Assembly: GCA_038211475.1 (NCBI GenBank)
Contig: JBBQVN010000001.1
Span: 1 to 64,000, forward strand
Direction: 5' to 3'
DNA: 64,000 bases
Origin: JANYBT01 sp038211475
Lineage (GTDB): Bacteria > Acidobacteriota > Terriglobia > Terriglobales > Acidobacteriaceae
Made by a program: the position numbers and the translations under genes. The notes beneath the pieces are model-generated. The model was given only the letters and a program-made list of their open reading frames with translations. It was not told the DNA's origin and made no database searches. Below, one piece after another: positions 8,229 through 16,335 of the stretch (positions are counted from its first letter, which is position 1; each line of letters begins with the position of its first letter).

Positions 8229-8244
8229 TGTGACCGGGGTCACA
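8229..8244. promoter_or_regulatory. CRP/FNR-family operator TGTGAC-N4-GTCACA
   Basis: A perfect palindrome TGTGACCGGGGTCACA, matching the CRP consensus TGTGA-N6-TCACA. It lies about 150 bases upstream of the truncated VCBS gene start. The same 6-4-6 site recurs at 19544 and 63441. Confidence 0.5.
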
Positions 8245-9082
8245 GGATGATGTGACAAACCGTCTGCGCTCGGGGCATCACCAGCCTGACTCAATCCCTG
8301 TCACTTACTCCTACCCACCATGTTCCGGCACTGCTCACCGATTCCTGCGCATACCTCCGGCGAGTCATTCTGAGGACGGTTCACCAAACTACTCACCGCG
8401 TACCCCTTCATCACTCCCGCATCCAGAGGCGCCAGCAATACACCAGCCGCGCCGCCTCAACATCCTGAGAGGGTGAAAGAATCTGGTTGCAGTTATGGGG
8501 TGACATTATCTTGGAGCATCTACGCAGCCAAGATCTTGTTGACATCCCCATCCAGTCTGTTGCCTAATTAGGGCTACAACCTAACGCTGCATTTTTTGGT
8601 TCTGCGCTGTGGCATCGCCGAGAGTCCGTGCTGCCTCGCAGTCCGCTTCGAAGTAACCTTCGAAGTTAAAAAATGCCGCAAAGAGCTCTGGGCGTCGTGC
8701 TCGCGCCATGTAGATGACGAGCATCCAACTTCTCGTTAGGGCCGTGCTTCGTTTTATCCCAAACACCAGCCAACAACCAGACGCTTCCAACACTTTTCCC
8801 TGGGCTCCCCAGCGGAAGAGAAAGGCCTTCATGGCCGAACTGCGAGTCCCCAAGACTACGCCCCGAGAAGCAAAGTAGCTTAATAGAACGGGATGAAGCT
8901 CGACGCGCGATGCACCCCATTTGTCGCGAGCAGGGACACGTGTCCCGGAATAGGTGTTTCCCGGCACCATTGAGAGAGAAGGGAAGTTAGGGCGTCCGTC
9001 CTTCCCTAGGGCTTTTGGGGGTGAGGGCTTGGGCTCGCTCGCGGCCAGACTCAGTTCAGAGTTGAGCACGGAAATCTACGAG
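8245..9082. other. Gap without confident gene
   Basis: About 840 bases. One minus-strand frame (8581-9069, GTG start) could encode 162 residues but has no motif, no ribosome-binding site and no recognisable composition. The rest shows nothing that I can name. Confidence 0.4.
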
Positions 9083-9107
9083 AAGGCTGCCACATGGCGG
9101 CCTTTTT
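9083..9107 (+). terminator. Rho-independent terminator-like hairpin
   Basis: AAGGCTGCC (9083-9091), loop ACAT, GGCGGCCTT (9096-9104) with one G.T-type mismatch, running into five T residues. Reads as a plus-strand intrinsic terminator. Confidence 0.55.
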
Positions 9108-9167
9108 ACTGCTAAAAACCTTAACCTGCTCACCTCTTGGGGGTGCGCGGCGAAGCACGCAACGACA

Positions 9168-9193
9168 GGCTGCCGAATCTTGGCGGCCTTTTT
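9168..9193 (+). terminator. Second, similar terminator-like hairpin
   Basis: GGCTGCC (9168-9174), seven-base loop, GGCGGCC (9182-9188), then TTTTT. The stem sequence is nearly the same as the hairpin 85 bases upstream, which suggests duplication. Confidence 0.5.
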
Positions 9194-9285
9194 GTTCCCG
9201 AAACACATCCCTGTTTCTATCACGAATACAACCATGACCACAGTCAACCTCGCATCACGCGCGGAGTCAAGGTCTCGCGCGAACA

Positions 9286-9618
9286 TTGCCTAAGGGCTCA
9301 AGGGGAGAGGACAAACTCTCCCTTGAGAAGTCCCGGACGCTTCTTGAACCGGGATCGAATCTGAGCGACGCGCAACTGGAGCGACTGCTAGAGCTAATGA
9401 AGCCTCTAGCAGCCGTGCTAATAGACGGCTACCTTAAGAGTCGCTCCAGTGCTGCGGCAGGGATCACGCGCAGCGAAATTGTGCCGCAAGGCGGCAACGA
9501 CGCTGAAGAAAGGGCGGCCATCATGGAGTACGAAGGCAACATGAGCCGCGCCGAAGCAGACCAAGCCTCGGGCCTAGTCGCAAGCTTCCACAGGCGTGCC
9601 TCCGCACGGATTCGGTAA
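9286..9618 (+). CDS. Hypothetical protein of the integrated element
   Basis: An open frame of 110 codons from TTG 9286. The part NLSDAQLERLLELMKPLAAV and the later DAEERAAIMEYEGNMSRAEA look like genuine helical protein; the second piece resembles short conserved stretches (RAAIxEYDGGxSRAEA) found in phage and plasmid proteins. The start is uncertain. An ATG in another frame at 9235 runs MTTVNLASRAESRSRANIA and then stops exactly where this frame becomes readable, so a one-base shift may have split the gene. It lies just upstream of the recombinase and may belong to the same element; an excisionase or replication-related role would be a guess. Confidence 0.45.
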   Translation: MPKGSRGEDKLSLEKSRTLLEPGSNLSDAQLERLLELMKPLAAVLIDGYLKSRSSAAAGITRSEIVPQGGNDAEERAAIMEYEGNMSRAEADQASGLVASFHRRASARIR

Positions 9619-9684
9619 TACTTCTATCGTTCCTTCCCTCGGTGAGTTATGCTTCACCGTAGCACCAGCCTGAGGTGTGTCCAG

Positions 9685-11205
9685 ATGAATGCCGTGATCT
9701 ATTGCAGAGTTTCAACGACAGAGCAGACGAAGAACTTAAGCCTACCGACACAAGAAGCTCGGTGCGTTCAGTACTGCAAGGACCAAGGCTGGTCGGTGGT
9801 TCGCATTTTCAGGGACGAAGGAAAGTCCGCGAAGACGGCCGACCGCGCCGAGTTTCAAGCAATGATTCGCTTTTGCGGGATTAAGAAAAATGCCGTGAGC
9901 TTCGTGATTGTCAACGATCTCAGCCGTTTCTCGCGAGACCTCGCTGATCAGTGCGCGGTAATCGGCCAACTTGAACGCAGCGGAGCTTCGCTTCGTTCAG
10001 TATCGGAAAGCATTGACAGCACTGCCGCGGGAAAGCTGATGCAGAACATCTACGGCGCATTCAACCAGTTTGATAACGACCGGAAGGCGGAGCGAACGAG
10101 GCTGGGCATGGAGAAATCCGCAGCTATGGGGCGCTTCCCCTTCGGAGCCCCGCTCGGTTATTGGAATTTGAGGAGCGAGCAGCGAGAAGGCTCTGGAAAC
10201 CTAATACAGGATGCTGACCGCGCTCCGATCATTCGAAAGGCGTTTGAGCTTTTCGCGATGGGCACCCAAACCAAGCGCAACGTGCTGCGTCAGATCACGG
10301 CGCTCGGACTGACTACCAAAGCTGGCAAGCCACTCTCCGCCCAGACACTTCACAACCTCCTCAAGAATCCTATCTATGCAGGTTGGGTGGTGATTCCCTC
10401 ATGGGGAGTTAAGCAACAGGGATCGTTCGAGCCAATAGTCAGCGACGAACTATTTCAGAAGGTGCAAGACATTCTGGAGGGGCGGCGCGTAATAGTCACC
10501 GCCCACCAACGAAACCACCCCGACTTCCCGCTTCGCGTCTTCGTGAGGTGCGCGACATGTGGAACCGGAATCACCGGTGCGTGGGCTAAAGGCAAAGGGG
10601 GACGCTATCCCTACTACTGGTGCCGCAAGAGTTCCTGCCGAGCGGTGCGAGCCAAACGAGACGAATTGGAGCGTCAGTTCGTCAGTTTACTGGAGCGCCT
10701 CGCACCCGAGAACCGCTACGTTCGGTTATTCCAAGAGGTCGTTAGGCAGACTTGGAACGAGAAACAAGCGGACGCTCGCGCTCAGTTGACGGTTTCGAAG
10801 CGGAGGGTCAGCGAACTAGCGGGCCGCAAGAACCGACTCGTTGATCTCCTCGTGGAAGGCAAACTGAGCCAACAGGACTACGACGACCGCCTCCGGCAAC
10901 TCCGAGAGGAAATCGCCTCAGCCGAAGACGCGCTGCGCGAAGCCGACCTGGGTAGTCTCGATGTGGAAGCGGTTCTGGAGTTCGCTGACCGGCTGGTCAA
11001 GAAGCCAAAGCAGCTATGGCTGAACTCGGACTTGGACCAGAAACAGCGACTCCAGTCGCTATTCTTCCCCGAAGGTTTGAGTTTCGCACAGGAGGGATTT
11101 TTAACCCCTTCAAGTGGTTCATTCTTCAATATGTTAGGGGCTTTTGCGGAAGAAAAATCAAACTTGGCGTCCCCGACGGGATTCGAACCCGTGTTATCGC
11201 CGTGA
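9685..11205 (+). CDS. Large serine recombinase (site-specific integrase)
   Basis: A 506-residue protein. Residues 1-150 form the resolvase domain: AVIYCRVSTTEQ with the nucleophilic Ser, then LSLPTQ, DLSRFSRD and IYGAFNQFDNDRKAERTRLG. A Recombinase domain follows (about 160-270; PFGAPLGY, TLHNLLKNPIYAGW), then a zinc ribbon (RCATCGTGITG...YYWCRKSSC) and a coiled coil (about 355-430). ATG 9685 is preferred over 9649 because GAGGTG lies 8 bases upstream and the resolvase strand begins there. The last residues (SPTGFEPV) are read antisense through a tRNA-Glu gene, and the gene stops inside it. This is the arrangement expected if integration into tRNA-Glu fused the recombinase end to the attachment site. 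Integrity is good, so it may be active. Confidence 0.9.
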   Translation: MNAVIYCRVSTTEQTKNLSLPTQEARCVQYCKDQGWSVVRIFRDEGKSAKTADRAEFQAMIRFCGIKKNAVSFVIVNDLSRFSRDLADQCAVIGQLERSGASLRSVSESIDSTAAGKLMQNIYGAFNQFDNDRKAERTRLGMEKSAAMGRFPFGAPLGYWNLRSEQREGSGNLIQDADRAPIIRKAFELFAMGTQTKRNVLRQITALGLTTKAGKPLSAQTLHNLLKNPIYAGWVVIPSWGVKQQGSFEPIVSDELFQKVQDILEGRRVIVTAHQRNHPDFPLRVFVRCATCGTGITGAWAKGKGGRYPYYWCRKSSCRAVRAKRDELERQFVSLLERLAPENRYVRLFQEVVRQTWNEKQADARAQLTVSKRRVSELAGRKNRLVDLLVEGKLSQQDYDDRLRQLREEIASAEDALREADLGSLDVEAVLEFADRLVKKPKQLWLNSDLDQKQRLQSLFFPEGLSFAQEGFLTPSSGSFFNMLGAFAEEKSNLASPTGFEPVLSP

Positions 11206-11242
11206 AAGGGCGGTGTCCTAGGCCGGGCTAGACGACGGGGAC
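11165..11242 (-). tRNA. tRNA-Glu (anticodon TTC)
   Basis: Read on the minus strand, acceptor GTCCCCG pairs with CGGGGAC, followed by discriminator G and encoded CCA (11165-11167). The T arm is ACGGG-TTCGAAT-CCCGT and the anticodon loop is CTTTCAC, giving TTC. The outer pair of the anticodon stem is C-A instead of C-G. The 3' half overlaps the end of the recombinase gene, making it the likely attachment site of the element on its left. Confidence 0.9.
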
Positions 11243-11414
11243 AGCTCTGGGGCAGGTTTCGTGCTGCGACTTCTTCATCGTAACAAGCGGTTTCGTCGCG
11301 TGTCAAAAATCGGCAGCGGCAACTCTGCATCACCTCGCGCAACAAGGCCGACAGGAACTCCCCCGCCGCACCGCCACTCGAATACAATAGCGGACGAAGC
11401 ACCTATATCTAAAA

Positions 11415-12005
11415 ATGCCCGACCCCATCTATTTCAGCTTATGGTTTTCCAGCTTTGAGCAGGACGACGTCCTCCCTCGCACCATTTTGACCCTGCACCA
11501 GTTCCCTTTTTCCAAGTTGCGCCCCGGCGTCACCTATCTGGCCCTGCAGCCCATCTCCTGGAATGAACCCACGATCATGGAGCAGCGGTTCACTCCTGGA
11601 CTGGATCCCGAGGCTGCAGTCGACGCAGCTTCCGAGCTTCTGCATGAGGATTATGCTTACGTATTCGAAGCTTACTGGGACCTCTGGACTCCAGGCGACA
11701 GCGAAGCTTGGGTTCTGCAACCCGCACTCGTCCGATTCATCGCCCAAGCAGCGGAGTTCGATGAAGGCACGGCAACCCAGACTGGCCACATTCTGATTGA
11801 CCTCGGCCCCGAGAGCATCTTCTTGCAGGAAGGCGTCGCCCTCACTCCCGACGCCCAGGCCCGCGTCTGGTCCAATGTGCAGACCCTGGTCGAGTTCACC
11901 AAGCGCGTGGAAAAGAACAGCGGCGCCACCGCACGCTTGCTGTGGTCCGAGTCCGGCGAAGACCTAGCGCAAAAACTTATCGCTCGCCTGCAGAAGGTAC
12001 AGTAG
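11415..12005 (+). CDS. Conserved hypothetical protein
   Basis: A 196-residue acidic soluble protein beginning MPDPIYFSLWFSSF. It has an alpha/beta look with a central stretch EAYWDLWTPGDSEAWVLQPA and the strand GHILIDLGPESIFLQ. No signal peptide, membrane segment or catalytic motif is seen. It is followed after 4 bases by the PPOX-type gene, so the two probably form an operon. No ribosome-binding site stands out before the ATG. I do not recognise a named family. Confidence 0.7.
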   Translation: MPDPIYFSLWFSSFEQDDVLPRTILTLHQFPFSKLRPGVTYLALQPISWNEPTIMEQRFTPGLDPEAAVDAASELLHEDYAYVFEAYWDLWTPGDSEAWVLQPALVRFIAQAAEFDEGTATQTGHILIDLGPESIFLQEGVALTPDAQARVWSNVQTLVEFTKRVEKNSGATARLLWSESGEDLAQKLIARLQKVQ

Positions 12006-12009
12006 TTCT

Positions 12010-12372
12010 ATGACCTCCAATCCCGTGCCCACCGCGATCTTGGGTCAGAAGTACGTCAGCCTCACCACATTTCGCAAAACCGGGGTTGGGGTGGCGACTC
12101 CGGTATGGTTCGGGGAGCAAGCCGGGAAGCTCTATGTGATGTCCCGCAGCGATTCCGGAAAGTCCAAGCGAGTGCGCAACAATCCGCAGGTGAAGCTGGC
12201 GGCTTGCACCATACGAGGCAAAGTGACGGGCCCCGAGTTCACCGCCCAGGCGCGCATCATGAACGCTGAGGAGTCCGCCCTGGGTCGCGATGCAGTTCGA
12301 GCCAAATATTGGCTGGCTCGAATTCCCTTCTTGTGGAGCAAAGACAACATTTATTTCGAAATCAGTTTTTGA
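12010..12372 (+). CDS. PPOX-class F420/flavin-dependent oxidoreductase-like protein
   Basis: A 120-residue single-domain split-barrel protein. YVSLTTFRKTGVGVATPVWF, then GKLYVMSRSDSGKSKRVRNN followed by V.LAACT.RGKVTG, match the PPOX/pyridoxamine-5'-phosphate-oxidase-like family, especially the short F420-dependent subgroup that begins KY.SL.T.RK.G. Such enzymes bind F420, FMN or heme and reduce varied substrates; the substrate here cannot be told. It lies 4 bases after the upstream gene and about 120 bases before gapA. Confidence 0.8.
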   Translation: MTSNPVPTAILGQKYVSLTTFRKTGVGVATPVWFGEQAGKLYVMSRSDSGKSKRVRNNPQVKLAACTIRGKVTGPEFTAQARIMNAEESALGRDAVRAKYWLARIPFLWSKDNIYFEISF

Positions 12373-12489
12373 ACCACGACTCGACGACGTGCGGACGGCC
12401 GTCATTTACGCCCAATCCCCAGCCCTGCTACCATTCATTATTCAGGGCACCGACGGATTTAATCTGTACCACTCTTTCTTGGAGGCTGA

Positions 12490-13500
12490 ATGGCAATCAA
12501 AGTAGGTATTAACGGATTTGGCCGCATCGGACGCAATGTCCTGCGCGCCTCGCTTAACGATAAGAACATCGACATCGTCGCAGTCAACGACCTTACCGAC
12601 CCAAAGACCCTTGCGCACCTGCTCAAATACGACTCTATTCTCGGCAACTTGCCCCACACCATCAACGCCGGCGCAGACAGCATTTCTGTCGACGGCAAGA
12701 TCATCAAAGTTTTCAAGGAGAAAGATCCGGCAGCTCTGCCCTGGGAGTCCGTCGGCGTTCAAGTCGTGCTCGAATCCACCGGGCACTTCACCAATGCCGA
12801 TGACGCGAAGAAGCACATGCGCGGCACGGTCAAGAAGGTCATCATCTCGGCTCCGGCGAAGAATGAGGACATCACCATTGTGCTGGGCGTGAACGAGAAG
12901 AAATACGACCCCGCAAAGCACAACATTATTTCCAATGCTTCCTGCACCACCAATTGCCTGGCGCCCATCGCCAAGGTAGTCAACGACAATTTCAAAATTG
13001 TCAGCGGTACCATGACTACCATTCACTCCTACACCAACGACCAGGTGATTCTCGACTTCCCCCACAAAGATTTGAGGCGCGCTCGTGCGGCGGCCCTCTC
13101 CATGATTCCGACCTCCACTGGCGCGGCCAAAGCCCTCAAGCTCGTTATTCCCGAACTGGCCGGAAAGCTCGACGGTTTCGCCATGCGCGTCCCCACCCCC
13201 AACGTCTCAGTGGTGGATTTGGTGGTGTTTGTCGAAAAGAAGACCACCAAGGAAGAAGTGAACGCCGCCCTAAAAAGTGCGTCAGAAGCCGGACCACTGA
13301 AGGGATATCTGGGTTATGAAGAGAACGAACTGGTCTCCTCGGACTTCAAGGGCGACTCCCGGTCGTCGATCGTGGATGCCGGCATGACCCTAGTTGTCGC
13401 TGGCAACTGCGTGAAGGTCATTTCCTGGTACGACAACGAGTGGGGATACTCCTGCCGCGTGCGCGACCTGATCAACTATCTGGCCAGCAAAGGGTTGTAA
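12490..13500 (+). CDS. gapA: Type I glyceraldehyde-3-phosphate dehydrogenase
   Basis: A 336-residue cytoplasmic glycolytic enzyme that converts glyceraldehyde-3-phosphate, NAD(P) and phosphate to 1,3-bisphosphoglycerate. The N-terminal Rossmann motif is INGFGRIGR (7-15). The catalytic motif SCTTNC places the nucleophile at C152, and the C-terminal WYDNEWGYS is complete. Length is typical for the family. A GGAGG ribosome-binding site lies 6 bases before ATG. It is the first gene of gapA-pgk-tpiA; the 82-base gap to pgk suggests one transcription unit. The residue after the first beta-strand of the NAD site is ND, usual for NAD-preferring enzymes. Confidence 0.97.
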   Translation: MAIKVGINGFGRIGRNVLRASLNDKNIDIVAVNDLTDPKTLAHLLKYDSILGNLPHTINAGADSISVDGKIIKVFKEKDPAALPWESVGVQVVLESTGHFTNADDAKKHMRGTVKKVIISAPAKNEDITIVLGVNEKKYDPAKHNIISNASCTTNCLAPIAKVVNDNFKIVSGTMTTIHSYTNDQVILDFPHKDLRRARAAALSMIPTSTGAAKALKLVIPELAGKLDGFAMRVPTPNVSVVDLVVFVEKKTTKEEVNAALKSASEAGPLKGYLGYEENELVSSDFKGDSRSSIVDAGMTLVVAGNCVKVISWYDNEWGYSCRVRDLINYLASKGL

Positions 13501-13582
13501 AACTCTGACAAATTGCTGATTCCCGGCGGGAGTCTAACCAACTTCCGCCAGTTTGCCTGACTTGCTGTGGGAGCGTTTTTTT

Positions 13583-14788
13583 ATGAAGCTTTCGATTCGC
13601 GATCTTGAACTGAATGACCATCGGCTTTTCATGCGGGTGGATTTCAACGTCCCCATGGAGGACGGCCGGGTGATGGACGATACCCGAATCCGTGAGACCC
13701 TCCCCACCATCGAGTACGCCTTGCGCCACGGAGCGCGACTGATTCTGGCTTCCCATCTGGGCCGTCCCGAGGGCAGACCCAATCCCAAGCTCAGCCTGAA
13801 GCCGGTCGCCGAACGCTTGCGCATGTTGCTGGATAAGGAACTCGCCCGCGGAGAGAATGTCGGCTTTTGTCCCAACTGCGTGGGACCGGACGCGGAGGAA
13901 ATGGCCCTCAAGCTGGAAAAAGGCCAGACCTTGCTCCTGGAAAATCTCCGCTTTCATGCCGAAGAGGAAGCAGACGACGAGCATTTTTCCAAGCAACTCG
14001 CCAGGCTCGCCGATTTCTATGTAAATGACGCGTTTGGCACCGCGCATCGCTCCCACGCTTCAACCGTTGGCATGACGAAATTCATGACCAAGGCGGCGGC
14101 TGGACTGTTGATGGAAAAGGAGCTCAAGTATTTGGGCGGAGCCTTGCGGAACCCTGAGCGTCCCTTCGTCGCCATTCTGGGAGGCGCGAAAGTCAGTGAC
14201 AAGATCGAAGTCATTCGCAACCTAATGTCCAAAGTGGACGCCATCATTATTGGCGGCGGCATGGCCTACACCTTCCTCAAGGCGCAAGGTCAGCAGATTG
14301 GCAAGTCGCTGGTCGAAGAGGACAAAGTCGACTTGGCCCGCCAACTGATTGCAGAAGCGAAGGCCAAGGGCATCCGCTTGCTGCTGCCGACTGACCATGT
14401 GGTCGCCGACCGAATCGAGCCCAACGCCCTCACTCACGTCATTGCACCCGGGCAACAGATTCCCCCCAACATGATGGCTCTCGACATTGGCCCCGCCACC
14501 ATTGAGGAATTTGCCGAAGAAGTCTCCAGCGCACTAACCATTGTCTGGAATGGTCCCATGGGGGTCTTTGAAATGCCCGCCTTTTCCCGCGGAACCTTCA
14601 AGATTGCACACGCCGTCGCGGAGAATGCCGGCGCAACATCTATCGTCGGCGGTGGCGACTCCGTTTCAGCGGTGCGTCAGGCCGGCGTGGCCGATCAGAT
14701 CACTCACATCTCCACCGGCGGCGGGGCCTCGCTCGAGTTTCTCGAAGGCAAGACCCTGCCCGGCGTCGAAGCTCTCACCGACAAGTAA
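13583..14788 (+). CDS. pgk: Phosphoglycerate kinase
   Basis: A 401-residue enzyme that transfers phosphate from 1,3-bisphosphoglycerate to ADP. It begins MKLSIRDLELNDHRLFMRVD, the usual RVDFNVP start region, then has LASHLGRPEG, the substrate-binding NDAFGTAHRSHAS, LGGAKVSDKI, and the C-terminal nucleotide-binding WNGPMGVFE and IVGGGDS...ISTGGGASLE. ATG 13583 is chosen over 13553 because the family begins at the conserved beta-strand and GGGAG lies 8-9 bases upstream. It lies between gapA and tpiA in the lower-glycolysis operon. Confidence 0.96.
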   Translation: MKLSIRDLELNDHRLFMRVDFNVPMEDGRVMDDTRIRETLPTIEYALRHGARLILASHLGRPEGRPNPKLSLKPVAERLRMLLDKELARGENVGFCPNCVGPDAEEMALKLEKGQTLLLENLRFHAEEEADDEHFSKQLARLADFYVNDAFGTAHRSHASTVGMTKFMTKAAAGLLMEKELKYLGGALRNPERPFVAILGGAKVSDKIEVIRNLMSKVDAIIIGGGMAYTFLKAQGQQIGKSLVEEDKVDLARQLIAEAKAKGIRLLLPTDHVVADRIEPNALTHVIAPGQQIPPNMMALDIGPATIEEFAEEVSSALTIVWNGPMGVFEMPAFSRGTFKIAHAVAENAGATSIVGGGDSVSAVRQAGVADQITHISTGGGASLEFLEGKTLPGVEALTDK

Positions 14789-14806
14789 CTCATTCCCGAG
14801 GCCATC

Positions 14807-15556
14807 ATGCGCAAGAAAGTCATCGCCGCCAATTGGAAGATGTACAAGACCCCTGCCCAAGCGCGTGAGTTTTTCCGCGCGTTCTTGCCGCTCCTCGCCA
14901 GCCACACTCGCGATGAAGTTGTCGTCTGCCCACCCTTCGTCGATCTGGGTGCCGCGGTTGAGGCGGCCCAAGGTTCCGGCGTCGCGGTCGGCGGACAGGA
15001 TTTGCACTGGAAAGCCGAAGGCGCGTTCACTGGGGAGACCTCCGCCGCCATGTTGCTGGCCGTCGGCTGCACTCACGTCATCATCGGGCACTCCGAACGC
15101 CGACAGTATTTTGGTGAAACAGACGACACCGTCAACCTTAAACTCAAGTGCGCTCTCGAATCCGGTCTGGTTCCCATTGTCTGCGTCGGTGAAGTTCTGG
15201 AAGAGCGCGAAGCCGGCCTTACCGAGGAAGTTCTACGCCGCCAATGTCTGCGCGCATTTCATGCCCTCTCCGGGAAGAAAGCGGGAACTTTAATTGTCGC
15301 CTACGAGCCGGTGTGGGCGATTGGGACGGGTAAAACCGCAACGCCCCAGCTTGCTGCCGAGGCCCACGCCCTGATTCGCTCGGAAGCCGCCAAATCCCTA
15401 GGTCCGGACCTTGCCGACAATCTGCGCATTCTATATGGAGGCTCGGTGAAACAGGAAAATGCTGCAACCCTTATGGCAGAACCGGAAATTGATGGCGCAC
15501 TGGTGGGTGGAGCCTCGCTTGATCCCAAGTCGTTCGCCGCGATCGTCAAATACTAG
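14807..15556 (+). CDS. tpiA: Triosephosphate isomerase
   Basis: A 249-residue TIM-barrel enzyme that interconverts dihydroxyacetone phosphate and glyceraldehyde-3-phosphate. Catalytic residues are in place: N9/K11 in AANWKM, H95 in IIGHSERR, and E167 in AYEPVWAIGTG, followed by the phosphate-binding loop YGGSVKQEN and GALVGGASL. It starts 18 bases after the pgk stop. A long stem-loop begins at its stop codon, marking the end of the operon. Confidence 0.97.
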   Translation: MRKKVIAANWKMYKTPAQAREFFRAFLPLLASHTRDEVVVCPPFVDLGAAVEAAQGSGVAVGGQDLHWKAEGAFTGETSAAMLLAVGCTHVIIGHSERRQYFGETDDTVNLKLKCALESGLVPIVCVGEVLEEREAGLTEEVLRRQCLRAFHALSGKKAGTLIVAYEPVWAIGTGKTATPQLAAEAHALIRSEAAKSLGPDLADNLRILYGGSVKQENAATLMAEPEIDGALVGGASLDPKSFAAIVKY

Positions 15557-15595
15557 GACGCGATTCCAAGGCGTCGCCTACCTGAATCGCGTCCT
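15555..15595 (+). terminator. Stem-loop at end of gapA-pgk-tpiA
   Basis: AGGACGCGATTC (15555-15566) pairs perfectly with GAATCGCGTCCT (15584-15595), with a smaller AGGCG/CGCCT hairpin in the loop. Only TT follows, so it may act as a Rho-independent terminator without a proper T-run or as a 3' stabiliser. Confidence 0.55.
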
Positions 15596-15693
15596 TGCCA
15601 CACCGCGGGCAGCGCTCTGCCGTCCCCCCGTCCCAGTTCTGCCGGCTCCTTTTGCTATAATCAGTTGTCCTCTTGCAACGTTTTTGCGCCCGT

Positions 15694-15777
15694 GCGGAAG
15701 TGGTGAAATGGCAGACACACCATCTTGAGGGGGTGGCGCCGAAAGGCATGGGGGTTCAAGTCCCCCCTTCCGCACCA
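15694..15777 (+). tRNA. tRNA-Leu (anticodon GAG)
   Basis: Acceptor GCGGAAG pairs with CTTCCGC, then A and encoded CCA. The anticodon stem-loop CCATC-TTGAGGG-GGTGG gives GAG. A long variable arm (GGCGCCGAAAGGC) and T arm GGGGG-TTCAAGT-CCCCC confirm a class II leucine tRNA of 84 nt. It lies between tpiA and secG. Confidence 0.93.
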
Positions 15778-15896
15778 TTGAAACTTCCTCCGATAAGAGC
15801 GGTCGAAAGAGTCGGCATGCGGGCGTTGATGCGCCGACAGCGGTAAGTTCCAGTTAAAGTTTGGTGAGGAGTGGTTCGAAGTAACCAACAAATTCT

Positions 15897-16223
15897 ATGA
15901 TTATTCTGACAACGCTGATTCACGTCGTGGTTTGTTTGTTTCTGATCATCGTCGTGCTGCTGCAGAGCGGTAAAGCTGGCGATATTTCCGCCGCCTTCGG
16001 AGGCCAAGGCAGCCAGACCGCTTTCGGCTCTCGCGGCGCCGCCACCGCCCTGTCCCGCGCTACCACCTGGTCCGCCGTTTTATTTATGGTGACCTCTATC
16101 ACGCTCTCTATCGTGGCATCGCGACGCAGCGGAATCAGCTCGGTGCTCTCCAACGTTCCTACTCAGTCCGCGCCGGCCAAGACCACGGTCCCGGCACAAC
16201 CAACAACCCCATCTCAGAAGTAG
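15897..16223 (+). CDS. secG: Preprotein translocase subunit SecG
   Basis: A 108-residue membrane protein, part of the SecYEG channel. Two hydrophobic segments (about 2-22 and 57-75) flank the conserved cytoplasmic loop VVLLQSGKAGDISAAFGGQG, which carries the LLQ.GK..G....FGG signature. The C-terminal tail is Ser/Thr/Pro-rich (SAPAKTTVPAQPTTPSQ), longer than in E. coli but common in relatives. Placement directly after tpiA, with a tRNA-Leu, is a conserved order in many bacteria. Confidence 0.92.
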   Translation: MIILTTLIHVVVCLFLIIVVLLQSGKAGDISAAFGGQGSQTAFGSRGAATALSRATTWSAVLFMVTSITLSIVASRRSGISSVLSNVPTQSAPAKTTVPAQPTTPSQK

Positions 16224-16234
16224 CTTCCCTGGTA

Positions 16235-16257
16235 GCGCGGCCCCCCGAGGGCCGCGC
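16235..16257. terminator. Hairpin after secG
   Basis: GCGCGGCCC (16235-16243), five-base loop, GGGCCGCGC (16249-16257): a perfect nine-pair stem 11 bases after the secG stop. There is no T-run. Confidence 0.5.
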
Positions 16258-16335
16258 ACCGGGGCGATGTTAGCTCCATCGGTGCACTAGCGAAGTGGGA
16301 TTGATCTAGTCGCCCGATTGCGGGGCCGTCCTACT

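Noticed and set aside
8581..9069. 162-codon minus-strand frame
   Set aside because: GTG start without ribosome-binding site, no recognisable motif, overlaps the region of a terminator-like hairpin; kept only as a remark in the gap entry.
1..9600. Left attachment-site copy of the tRNA-Glu 3' end
   Set aside because: I searched by eye for the T-arm/acceptor segment and found no match, so no attL is claimed.
11160..11205. Peptide SPTGFEPV at the end of the recombinase as a protein domain
   Set aside because: It is the antisense reading of the tRNA-Glu T arm and acceptor; such tails are artefacts of reading through tRNA genes, not a conserved domain.
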